Shown: one piece after another, positions 8,971-17,139 of the stretch
Layout of the letters: each line of letters opens with the position of its first letter
How positions within the stretch are numbered: position 1 is the stretch's first letter
NCBI GenBank assembly: GCA_016201135.1
Contig: JACQDK010000070.1
Location: forward strand, 1-35,092
DNA length: 35,092 nucleotides
Direction: 5' to 3'
DNA from: Actinomycetota bacterium
GTDB lineage: Bacteria > Actinomycetota > UBA4738 > HRBIN12
The notes under the pieces: model-generated
The model's database searches: none
What the model was told of the DNA's origin: nothing
What the model saw: the letters and a program-made list of their open reading frames with translations, nothing else
Position numbers and translations under genes: made by a program

Positions 8971-10544
8971 TGGGCGAAGGCGAGAAGCCCGAAGGCGGGG
9001 ACGACCTGTTCGAGGACCTCGACAAGTTCTTCGCCCCGATCAGGGACGTCGACTGGCCCGAGCCCGAGGAGCCGGCTCCGGCCGCCCCCGGGTCCGCCGA
9101 GGGCCACGTCGCCGTTCACGCGCCCGGCCCCGGGTCCGAGCCCGAGGCCGAGCCCGGAGGCGCCGAGCCCGAAGGCGCCGAGCCGGAGGCCGCCGAGCCG
9201 GAGGCCGCCGAGCCCGTCTGGTACGACACCGCCGTGATCGAGCCCGTGCCTGACGAGGGTGAGCCGATCGTGATCTCGGACGTGCCTCCTCCGGAGGTCC
9301 CTGGACAGTCGGATCTGTTCGCCGGCGAGGGCGAAGACGTACCTACGGGCGAGGAGGAGACGGCGCGCGAGCCCTGGCCCCTCGAGACGCCCTCGGATCA
9401 AGACGTCGAAGCCGCGGCCGAACACTTCGCGGAGGCGATCCGCTCCGAGGAGCAGGCGCCGATCACGGAGCGGGCCCCGGAGCGGGAGCCGGCCCCGGAG
9501 CCGGTCCCTGAGCCGTTCGCCGAATCCCCGGCCGACGCGTTCGCGGGCCCCGGAGAAGTGGGCGGCGGGGGGGTCGAGGAGGACATCCTCTCCGACCTCG
9601 AGGAGCCGCCGGGTGGCCGGCGCACGGTGAAGGTCGGCGCGGAAGGCCTCGGGGGACCGAGCTGGCAGGAGCCCGCATCGATCGAGGTGGGCGCCGACCT
9701 GGATAGGCAGGGAGGTCGCGATGTCCCGGCCGCGTTCGTCACCGGCCTGGTTCTGGCCGCCCTTGCTTTCGGCGGCCTCGTCGTCGCTCCGGTGGCGTTC
9801 GCGCTCGTCGCGGGGCTGATCGTTCTGGTCGCGCAGGGGGAGCTGTACGGCGTGATGCACAGGCACCACAGGCAGCCGGCCACCGCGGTGGGGCTGGTGA
9901 CCGGAGCCCTGATCCTGTGGGGTGCCTACGGCGAAGGCGAGGGGGCCGTGCTCGGGATGCTCGCGCTCGGGATGATCGCCACTCTGCTCTGGTTCCTGGC
10001 GGTCCCCGGGAGGCACCGCAAGGACACGCTGGTGAACGTCGGGCTCACCGTGCTGAACGTCGCGTACATCCCGGTGCTGGGGTCGTTCCTGCTGCTCACG
10101 ATGGCCTTCGGGGGCAGCCAGGGGCGGGCCCTGGTCGCGGCCGTCATCGCGCTCACGTTCGTGTTCGACACGGTCGCCTTCCTGGCCGGGGCCACCTTCG
10201 GCGGCTCGTCCATCCAGCGACCGCTCGCGCCGGATACGAGCCCGAAGAAGTCCTGGGAGGGCGTGCTGCTGGCGTCGCTCGTGACGGTGATCGTCTCGGT
10301 GGGCTTCGTCGGGTCGTTCGTGAAGCCTTTCGAGAACCATCAGGTCCAGTCGTTCCTGCTGGCGATAGTGATCAGCCTGGCCGCCACCTTCGGGGATCTC
10401 GCGGAGTCTCTCATCAAGCGGGACCTCGGGATAAAGGACATGGGGAGCATCCTCCCGGGCCACGGAGGAGTGCTGGACCGGATCGATTCCCTCCTGTTCA
10501 CGGCGCCTGCTGCGTACCTGTTGTTCCGCGTCCTCTTCTCGTGA
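8970..10544 (+). CDS. cdsA: Phosphatidate cytidylyltransferase with ~250-aa acidic N-terminal extension
   Basis: C-terminal signature SLIKRDLGIKDMGSILPGHGGVLDRIDSLLF; multi-TM second half; low-complexity E/P/A-rich first half. Confidence 0.9.
   Translation: MGEGEKPEGGDDLFEDLDKFFAPIRDVDWPEPEEPAPAAPGSAEGHVAVHAPGPGSEPEAEPGGAEPEGAEPEAAEPEAAEPVWYDTAVIEPVPDEGEPIVISDVPPPEVPGQSDLFAGEGEDVPTGEEETAREPWPLETPSDQDVEAAAEHFAEAIRSEEQAPITERAPEREPAPEPVPEPFAESPADAFAGPGEVGGGGVEEDILSDLEEPPGGRRTVKVGAEGLGGPSWQEPASIEVGADLDRQGGRDVPAAFVTGLVLAALAFGGLVVAPVAFALVAGLIVLVAQGELYGVMHRHHRQPATAVGLVTGALILWGAYGEGEGAVLGMLALGMIATLLWFLAVPGRHRKDTLVNVGLTVLNVAYIPVLGSFLLLTMAFGGSQGRALVAAVIALTFVFDTVAFLAGATFGGSSIQRPLAPDTSPKKSWEGVLLASLVTVIVSVGFVGSFVKPFENHQVQSFLLAIVISLAATFGDLAESLIKRDLGIKDMGSILPGHGGVLDRIDSLLFTAPAAYLLFRVLFS
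9159..9218 (+). repeat. 4 x 15-bp imperfect tandem repeat inside cdsA
   Basis: GGCGCCGAGCCCGAA / GGCGCCGAGCCGGAG / GCCGCCGAGCCGGAG / GCCGCCGAGCCCGTC. Confidence 0.85.
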
Positions 10545-10567
10545 CCAGCTTCCGGCCCCGGTCGGGG

Positions 10568-10573
10568 TACCCT
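10568..10573 (+). promoter_or_regulatory. -10 box TACCCT upstream of dxr
   Basis: TANNNT 7 nt before ATG at 10581. Confidence 0.4.
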
Positions 10574-10580
10574 TGACCAC

Positions 10581-11738
10581 ATGAGATCTCTGGTGATCCT
10601 CGGGTCGACGGGGTCCGTCGGGACCCAGGCCCTCGACGTGGTCCGCCACCATCCGGACCGGTTCAAGGTGGTCGGCCTCTCCGCCGCCGGCGCCAACCAG
10701 GATCTCCTGGCGGGTCAGATCAGGGAATTCCTCCCGCCCGTCGTGGCGATCGCCGACGAGGAAGCCGCGGAGGATCTCAAGGGCAAGCTCGGAGCGGTTC
10801 GCGGGGTGGACATCTTGGTGGGGCCTGAGGCCGCCGAGACCATCGCGGCCGACCTCGAGGCGGACGTGGTGCTGAACGCGCTGGTGGGATCGGCGGGCTT
10901 GGCGCCGACGATCGCGACGCTCACGAGCGGCAAGACGCTCGCCCTGGCGAACAAGGAGTCACTGGTCGTCGGGGGGGAGCTCGTGATGGACCTGATCAAG
11001 GGGGAGCCCGAGCGGCTGCGGCCTGTGGACTCCGAGCACGCGGCTCTCGCGCAGGCCCTGCGCGGGGAGCGGCGGGACGACCTGAAGCGCGTGGTGATCA
11101 CGGGCTCGGGCGGACCCTTCCGTGGCTGGACGCGCTCTGAGCTACAGAAGGCCTCGGTGAAGGAGGCCCTCACCCACCCCGTGTGGACGATGGGCCCGAA
11201 GATCACGATCGACTCGGCCACCCTCATGCACAAGTGGCTCGAGGTGATCGAGGCGCACTACCTGTTCGACCTCGAGTACTCCCAGATCCACGTGGTGATC
11301 CACCCGGAGAGCATCGTGCATGCGATCGCCGAGTTCCGCGACGGCTCCATGCGCGCCGAGATGGCGACCCCCGACATGAAGCTGCCGATCCAGCTGGCGC
11401 TCGCTTGGCCCGAGCGCCTCCAGACCGGGGTCGAACCTGTGCCGCTCACGGACCGATCGCCCACGTTCGAGCCGGTCGACCACGAGGCGTTCCCCGCGAT
11501 CGATCTCGCGTACAGGGTGGGCGGCCTGGGGCTCACGTTCCCCGCGGTGATGAACGCCGCGAACGAGGTGGCGGTGATGGCCTTCCTGGAGGGGAAGATC
11601 CCACTCACGCGCATCACCGAGGTTTCGCAGCACGTCGTCGACGAGCACGAGCCCGCGTCCGTCGTCTCCATCGTGAACATAGAGCGCGCCGACACTTGGG
11701 CGCGAAAGCGCGCGGCCGAGATCATCGAGGAGCGCTGA
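10581..11738 (+). CDS. dxr: 1-deoxy-D-xylulose 5-phosphate reductoisomerase
   Basis: LVILGSTGSVGTQALDVV, LALANKESLVVGGEL, VDSEHAALAQAL, VITGSGGPFRG, ATLMHKWLEVIEAHYLFD. Confidence 0.97.
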   Translation: MRSLVILGSTGSVGTQALDVVRHHPDRFKVVGLSAAGANQDLLAGQIREFLPPVVAIADEEAAEDLKGKLGAVRGVDILVGPEAAETIAADLEADVVLNALVGSAGLAPTIATLTSGKTLALANKESLVVGGELVMDLIKGEPERLRPVDSEHAALAQALRGERRDDLKRVVITGSGGPFRGWTRSELQKASVKEALTHPVWTMGPKITIDSATLMHKWLEVIEAHYLFDLEYSQIHVVIHPESIVHAIAEFRDGSMRAEMATPDMKLPIQLALAWPERLQTGVEPVPLTDRSPTFEPVDHEAFPAIDLAYRVGGLGLTFPAVMNAANEVAVMAFLEGKIPLTRITEVSQHVVDEHEPASVVSIVNIERADTWARKRAAEIIEER

Positions 11739-11747
11739 GGCGCCGCT

Positions 11748-12860
11748 GTGTCCACGTTCGGCATAGTCCTCTTCTTCGTCGGTCTCCTGCTGGTGATCCT
11801 GATCCATGAGGCCGGGCATTACGCAGTGGCGCGCGGGCTCGGGTTCAAGGTCGAGGAGTACTTCTTGGGGTTCGGTCCGAAGCTCTGGTCGTTCCGCAGG
11901 GGCGAGATCGAGTACGGCGTCAAGGCCCTGCCACTGGGCGGCTACGTGAAGATCGCCGGCATGAACCCGTACCAGGAGGTCTCGCCCGAGGATCTGCCCC
12001 GCGCGTACGGATCGAAGCCTCGCTGGCAGCGTGCGATTGTGATCGCGGCGGGCCCGTTCACCCACTTCTTCGTCGGGTTCATTCTCTTCGCGGGCGTGAT
12101 AGCCATCAGCGGCGATCCCGAGACCGCCGTGCCGGTCGTGCAGTCGGTGGTGCCGACGCTCAACGGGGTGCCCTCCCCGGCCGCGCAGGCCGGCCTTCTG
12201 CCGGGCGACGTGATCGTGGGGCTAGGCGACCTCCAGAACCCGACACGCGCACAGCTCGGCGAGTACCAGTCGAAGCACGTGGGCGAGACGATCGACTTCA
12301 CGATCGAGCGTGCCGGGCGGACGCTCACGCTCCAGATGGCCCCGGTGCAGACGATGTTCCAGGGCCAGAAGATCGTGAGGATCGGGATCGTGCTGGGGCC
12401 CGGACGCCCGAGCACGTGGTCCTCGATCGGGCTGGGGGCGGAGCGGGTGGTGCGCTCGATCGGTCAGTCGGTGGTGCAGATCACGCATGTGTTCGGGCCC
12501 GAGGGAGTCGGGCGGGTCTTCAGGGCCCTTTTCACCGGCGCCCCGCGGAGCCCCTCGGACCCCACGAGCGTGGTGGGCGTGGGCAGGGCGGTGGGTCAGG
12601 TCGGGGAGCGCGGTGGGATGGCATCGGTCCTGTACCTCCTCGCCTTCGTGGCGGTGTTCATCGGTCTGCTCAACCTGATGCCGCTGCCGCCGTTCGACGG
12701 CGGCCACCTGGCCGTTCTCGTGATCGAGAAGGTCCGGGGCTCCGCCGTGGACATGAAGAAGCTGATACCGGTCTCGGTGGCCGTGATGGCCTACCTCGTC
12801 GTGTTCGTGGGGGCGACGATCGTGCTCGACATCATGAAGCCGCTCCCGCTCGCTCCCTGA
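11748..12860 (+). CDS. rseP: RIP metalloprotease RseP (M50, PDZ-containing)
   Basis: ILIHEAGHYAVARGLG (HExxH), PDZ-like GLLPGDVIVGLGD, NLMPLPPFDGGHL. Confidence 0.94.
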   Translation: MSTFGIVLFFVGLLLVILIHEAGHYAVARGLGFKVEEYFLGFGPKLWSFRRGEIEYGVKALPLGGYVKIAGMNPYQEVSPEDLPRAYGSKPRWQRAIVIAAGPFTHFFVGFILFAGVIAISGDPETAVPVVQSVVPTLNGVPSPAAQAGLLPGDVIVGLGDLQNPTRAQLGEYQSKHVGETIDFTIERAGRTLTLQMAPVQTMFQGQKIVRIGIVLGPGRPSTWSSIGLGAERVVRSIGQSVVQITHVFGPEGVGRVFRALFTGAPRSPSDPTSVVGVGRAVGQVGERGGMASVLYLLAFVAVFIGLLNLMPLPPFDGGHLAVLVIEKVRGSAVDMKKLIPVSVAVMAYLVVFVGATIVLDIMKPLPLAP

Positions 12861-12925
12861 GCGACGAGATCGCCTTCGCCACAAGTTCTCAACGCGGCCG
12901 GATCGAGGCGTTCACGCGCCGCGCG

Positions 12926-12931
12926 TACGAT
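12926..12931 (+). promoter_or_regulatory. -10 box TACGAT upstream of the response regulator
   Basis: TANNNT 6 nt before GTG at 12938. Confidence 0.45.
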
Positions 12932-12937
12932 GGAGCC

Positions 12938-13633
12938 GTGTCCGAGCAGACCGTGCTTGTCGTCGACGACGAGGAGGCCATCGCCGACGCCGTCAGGAAC
13001 CGTCTCGAGGCCGAGGGCTTCCGCGTGGTCGTCGCCTACGACGGCCCACAGGCGATCGAGAAGCACGCCGAGTGCCGGCCGGATCTGGTGGTCCTGGACC
13101 TGATGCTCCCGGGCATGGATGGGCTGGAGGTCTGCAAGGAGATCCAGAAGACCGGGTGGACCCCGGTGCTGATGCTCACCGCGCGGACCGAGGAGGCCGA
13201 CAAGGTAGCCGGGTTCGCGGTGGGGGCCGACGACTACCTCACGAAGCCGTTCAGCCTGCGGGAGCTCTCCGCCCGGGTGAAGGCGATCCTTCGCAGGATG
13301 GACAGGATCCGATCGAGCCGGAGCGAGGGCCCGATCGAGCTGGGCGGCCTGATGATCGATCCGGAGCGGCGGCGCGTGACCGTCGACGGCAAGGACGTCC
13401 AGCTCACGCCTCTCGAGTTCGAGATACTGTTCGCGCTCGCGCGCGACCCGGGCGTCGTGCTCAGCCGCGACCAGCTGATGGACCGGGTCTGGGGCTACCG
13501 CGACTACGCCGGGGGTAGGGTGGTCGATTCCCACGTCGCGCGGATCCGCCGCAAGCTCGGCGAGGACGGCGTCGAGCCCAGGTTCGTCCGGACCGTGCAC
13601 GGCGTGGGGTACTCCTTTCAGGAGGGGCGGTGA
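12938..13633 (+). CDS. OmpR/PhoB-family response regulator
   Basis: Receiver domain VLVVDDEEAIADAV, LVVLDLMLPGMDGLEVC, MLTARTEEADKVAGFAVGADDYLTKPFSLREL; winged helix RVVDSHVARIRRKLGEDG...VRTVHGVGYSF. The ORF track start at 12416 is an over-extension through rseP. Confidence 0.95.
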   Translation: MSEQTVLVVDDEEAIADAVRNRLEAEGFRVVVAYDGPQAIEKHAECRPDLVVLDLMLPGMDGLEVCKEIQKTGWTPVLMLTARTEEADKVAGFAVGADDYLTKPFSLRELSARVKAILRRMDRIRSSRSEGPIELGGLMIDPERRRVTVDGKDVQLTPLEFEILFALARDPGVVLSRDQLMDRVWGYRDYAGGRVVDSHVARIRRKLGEDGVEPRFVRTVHGVGYSFQEGR

Positions 13634-14985
13634 GCTCGCGCCCGCTCGAGAGGCTGCCGACGATCCGAGCCAAGCTCGGTTCCACGATCGTGTTCGCGGT
13701 CGTCGTCACGATCCTGCTGTCGTACGTGCTGATCGCCTTCCAGCTGCGCAACACGCCGCGGGCCTCGGAGGCGATCGACACGCTCGCGGCCGCCCGCCGG
13801 GTGATCCAGGGGCGCCCCATCCCGGAGAACATGATGGTCGTCACCCGAGCGCCCGACGGAACCGTCACGATCCGAGGGAACGACCTCGGCGTGCTTCCAC
13901 CCAAGTACACCGACGGCGTCCCGCACTGGGGCGTGGTCGGAGCCAACTCCTACGCGGTCGTTCCGACCGCCGACGGAGGATCCGTCTCGGTGCTCGAGCC
14001 GTCGCCCTCGCGAGGGTTCCTCGGAAGGATGTCCGCGACGCTCGGCTTCCTGCAGAGCCTCTGGTGGCAGCTGCTCCTGACGGCGCTCGTCTCCGCCGCG
14101 ATAGCGCTGGTCCTCTCGAGGCTGCTCGCCCGGGGGATGACGCAGCCGCTCCGCGACATGGCAAGGGCCGCTCGCCGGATGGAGACCGGGGACTACTCCG
14201 TGCGCGTTCACACGAGGTCGCGCGACGAGGTGGGCCAGCTCGCGGACGCCTTCAACAAGATGTCGACCGAGCTGCAACAGCTCGAGCAGCTCCGTCGCGA
14301 CCTTGTGGCGAACGTCTCTCACGAGCTGAAGACCCCGATAACGGCGCTGCGAGCGCACCTCGAGAACCTCCTCGACGGCGTGGAGGAGCCAGATCCCGCC
14401 ACCTTGCAGGTCATGCTCGCGCAGTCCGAGCGGCTCGGGCGGCTTGTGGAGCAGCTCCTGGACCTGTCCCGGCTGGAGTCCGGCGACGTGCCCCTGGAGC
14501 GCGAGCCGGTGCTGCTCGCCCCGATCGTCGCCCAGGTGCTCTCCGAGATCGAGATGGCGCGCGCGGGCCGCGGAGTGACCGTGACGAGTGACCTCCCGCC
14601 CGACCTTCCTCCGGTCTACGCCGATCGCGAGCGCATCCACCAGGTCCTGTTCAACCTGTTGGACAACGCGGTGCGGTTCACGGCCGGCGGAGGACGGGTC
14701 GAGGTCAAAGCGACGAGGGTGAACGGCAGTTGCGAGGTGCGGGTGGAGGACACCGGCACGGGGATCGCAGCCGAGCACCTGCCCAGGCTGTTCGAGCGCT
14801 TCTACCGCATCGACCCGGCCCGCTCGCGCGAGGACGGGGGGACCGGGATAGGCCTGGCCATCGCCCGCTCGGTGGTGGAGGCGCACGGCGGCCACATCAC
14901 GGCCGAGAGCGAGATCGGGAAGGGCAGCACATTCACGTTCGACCTGCCGGTGGCATCGGCAGACGACCACAGGAGGACCGCGTGA
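13630..14985 (+). CDS. Membrane sensor histidine kinase (HAMP, HisKA, HATPase_c)
   Basis: DLVANVSHELKTPITALRAHLENLLDG, VLFNLLDNAVRFT, VEDTGTGIAAEHLPRLFERFYRIDPARSREDGGTGIGLAIARSVVEAHGG; two N-terminal TM segments. Confidence 0.95.
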   Translation: MSSRPLERLPTIRAKLGSTIVFAVVVTILLSYVLIAFQLRNTPRASEAIDTLAAARRVIQGRPIPENMMVVTRAPDGTVTIRGNDLGVLPPKYTDGVPHWGVVGANSYAVVPTADGGSVSVLEPSPSRGFLGRMSATLGFLQSLWWQLLLTALVSAAIALVLSRLLARGMTQPLRDMARAARRMETGDYSVRVHTRSRDEVGQLADAFNKMSTELQQLEQLRRDLVANVSHELKTPITALRAHLENLLDGVEEPDPATLQVMLAQSERLGRLVEQLLDLSRLESGDVPLEREPVLLAPIVAQVLSEIEMARAGRGVTVTSDLPPDLPPVYADRERIHQVLFNLLDNAVRFTAGGGRVEVKATRVNGSCEVRVEDTGTGIAAEHLPRLFERFYRIDPARSREDGGTGIGLAIARSVVEAHGGHITAESEIGKGSTFTFDLPVASADDHRRTA

Positions 14986-15431
14986 AGTCGAACATGACGT
15001 CGATCGAGGTGGCGGCGCCGGTACGCTACGCCTTCCTGGACCTGACCGAGGACCTGCAGCGCGCGATCAAGGACTCCGGGATCACGGAGGGCGCGGCGAT
15101 CGCCTTCTGCGCCCACACCACCTGCGCCCTGTTGATCAACGAGTGGGAGGAGGGCGCCCTCGAGGACTTCCGGCGACACCTCACCGGCCTCGTCCCGCAC
15201 GAGGGCGTCTACTACGCCCACGACGACTTCGACATCCGGACCCAGAACATGCACGATGACGAGCGCAAGAACGGCCACGCGCACGTCAAGGCGATGCTGC
15301 TCTCGGCCACGTCGCACGCGATCCCGGTGAGCGGCGGGGCGCCGGTCTTCGGTACCTGGCAGCGGCTGATCTTCTTCGAGATGGACGAGCCGAAGCCCCG
15401 CACGGTCACGTTCCACGTCTTCGGGGAGTAG
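14982..15431 (+). CDS. YjbQ/UPF0047 family protein
   Basis: AIAFCAHTTCALLINEWEEGALEDF, RKNGHAHVKAMLLSATSHAIPVSGGAPVFGTWQRLIFFEMDEPKPRTVTFHVFG; GTGA overlap with the kinase gene. Confidence 0.88.
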   Translation: MKSNMTSIEVAAPVRYAFLDLTEDLQRAIKDSGITEGAAIAFCAHTTCALLINEWEEGALEDFRRHLTGLVPHEGVYYAHDDFDIRTQNMHDDERKNGHAHVKAMLLSATSHAIPVSGGAPVFGTWQRLIFFEMDEPKPRTVTFHVFGE

Positions 15432-15446
15432 GCGCGGTCGCGCCTA
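15429..15446. promoter_or_regulatory. Perfect 8-bp-arm inverted repeat between yjbQ and ispG
   Basis: TAGGCGCG-GT-CGCGCCTA. Confidence 0.6.
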
Positions 15447-15450
15447 GACT
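15445..15450 (+). promoter_or_regulatory. -10 box TAGACT upstream of ispG
   Basis: TANNNT 8 nt before ATG at 15459. Confidence 0.4.
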
Positions 15451-15458
15451 GGACGTCG

Positions 15459-16550
15459 ATGCGAGAGCGGCGGAAGACGCGGCAGATCCAGGTCGGCACG
15501 GTCGCCGTCGGCGGCGGCGCACCGATCAGCGTGCAGTCGATGACGACCACGAAGACCGCCGACATCGACGCGACCTTGCAGCAGATCGCCTCGCTGGTTG
15601 CCGCCGGGGTCGACATCGTCCGCGTGGCGGTGCCGCACTGGGAGGACGCTCGCGCCCTGACGGCGATCGCGGCGAAGTCGACCGTGCCGGTCGTGGCCGA
15701 CATCCATTTCCAGTGGAAGTACGCGATGGCCGCCCTCGAGGCCGGGGTGCAGGGGCTGCGCATCAACCCCGGCAACATCAAGTACCAGGACAAGGTGCGC
15801 CTGATCGCGCGGGAGGCCGCCGCGCGCGGCGTCCCGATCCGGATCGGCGTGAACGCCGGCTCCCTCGAGAAGCAGCTGCTCGAGAAGCACGGGGCGCCCA
15901 CGCCAGAGGCGCTCGTAGAGTCCGCTCTGAACGAGGCCCGGATCCTCGAGGACGAGGACTTCTTCGACATCAAGATCTCGGTGAAGCACTCGAACCCGCT
16001 CACGATGATCGAGGCGTACCGGCAGCTCGCCGAGGAGTGCGACTACCCCCTGCACCTGGGAGTCACCGAGGCCGGCCCGATGCCGATGGGCGGCGTGAAG
16101 AGCGCCGTGGGGATCGGCGCCCTGCTCGCGGACGGGATAGGCGACACGATCCGCGTGTCGCTCACGGACGATCCCGTCGAGGAGGTGAAGGTCGGCTCGA
16201 AGATCCTCGAGTCGCTCGGTCTTCGCACCCGCGGCCTCGACCTCGTCGCGTGCCCGTCGTGCGGCCGCGCGGAGGTGAACGTGCTGGAGCTCACGAGGAA
16301 GGTGAACGAGGCGCTCGAGGAGGCCAAGCTCCAGGTACCGCTCCGTATCGCGGTGATGGGCTGCGTGGTGAACGGCCCCGGAGAGGCACGCGAGGCCGAC
16401 CTCGGGATCGCGTCCGGGAACGGCTTCGGCCACCTGATAGTGAAGGGCCAGGTGGTCGGGAAGGTTCCCGAGGATCGGATCGTCGAGGCGCTGATGATCG
16501 AGGCCCGAAAGCTCGCCGCCCGGAAGGATCCGGAACCCGCGGGGGGTTGA
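15459..16550 (+). CDS. ispG: 4-hydroxy-3-methylbut-2-en-1-yl diphosphate synthase
   Basis: [76 protein letters not shown] (reading [12 protein letters not shown]). Confidence 0.97.
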   Translation: MRERRKTRQIQVGTVAVGGGAPISVQSMTTTKTADIDATLQQIASLVAAGVDIVRVAVPHWEDARALTAIAAKSTVPVVADIHFQWKYAMAALEAGVQGLRINPGNIKYQDKVRLIAREAAARGVPIRIGVNAGSLEKQLLEKHGAPTPEALVESALNEARILEDEDFFDIKISVKHSNPLTMIEAYRQLAEECDYPLHLGVTEAGPMPMGGVKSAVGIGALLADGIGDTIRVSLTDDPVEEVKVGSKILESLGLRTRGLDLVACPSCGRAEVNVLELTRKVNEALEEAKLQVPLRIAVMGCVVNGPGEAREADLGIASGNGFGHLIVKGQVVGKVPEDRIVEALMIEARKLAARKDPEPAGG

Positions 16551-16569
16551 GCCGGCCCGGATCTCCGGG

Positions 16570-17139
16570 TCAGCCCGAGAGGGCCAGGAAGTTCTCCACG
16601 ATCTTGGGGCCTTCGGGCGTGAGGATCGACTCCGGGTGGAACTGCACGCCGAACCTCGGGAGCGCCCGGTGCTGCGCCGCCATCACCAAGCCGTCCTCGG
16701 TCCACGCCGTGAGCTCGAGCTCGGCCGGGAGCTCGTCTCGGAGCACGACGAGCGAGTGGTAGCGCCCCGCCTCGAACGGGTTCGAGACGCCCGCGAGGAT
16801 CCCCTTGCCCTCATGGAACACGGACGAGGCCTTCCCATGGACCGGCGCCGGCCCGCGATCGACCCTGCCCCCGCACGCGACGCCGAGAGCCTGGTGACCG
16901 AGGCACACCCCGAGCACCGGGGTCGACTCCGGCAGGATGCGGAGCAGGTCGGCGAAGACCTGAACCTCGCTCGGATGGCCCGGACCGGGGGAGAGCAGCA
17001 CCGCTTCGGGTCGGCGCGCCGCGAGCACGTCTGCCGGTTCCGCGTCGGTCTTCACGACCTCGGTCTTGCGCCCAAGGCTCTCGATCAGCTGCACGAGGTT
17101 GTACGTGAACGAGTCGTAGTGGTCGACGACCAGGATCAT
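16570..17139 (-). CDS. trpG: Anthranilate synthase glutamine amidotransferase component
   Basis: MILVVDHYDSFTYNLVQLIESLG, LLSPGPGHPSE, VLGVCLGHQALG, FGVQFHPESILTPEG; start overlaps trpE stop by 4 nt. Confidence 0.94.
   Translation of the reverse strand: MILVVDHYDSFTYNLVQLIESLGRKTEVVKTDAEPADVLAARRPEAVLLSPGPGHPSEVQVFADLLRILPESTPVLGVCLGHQALGVACGGRVDRGPAPVHGKASSVFHEGKGILAGVSNPFEAGRYHSLVVLRDELPAELELTAWTEDGLVMAAQHRALPRFGVQFHPESILTPEGPKIVENFLALSG

Noticed and set aside
8814-10652. Long minus-strand ORF (612 aa)
   Set aside because: Antisense to the cdsA coding sequence, whose product has clear family motifs; composition is artefactual.
12416-12937. N-terminal extension of the response regulator as given by the ORF track
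   Set aside because: It overlaps rseP in another frame; GTG 12938 with TACGAT upstream gives a canonical receiver-domain start.
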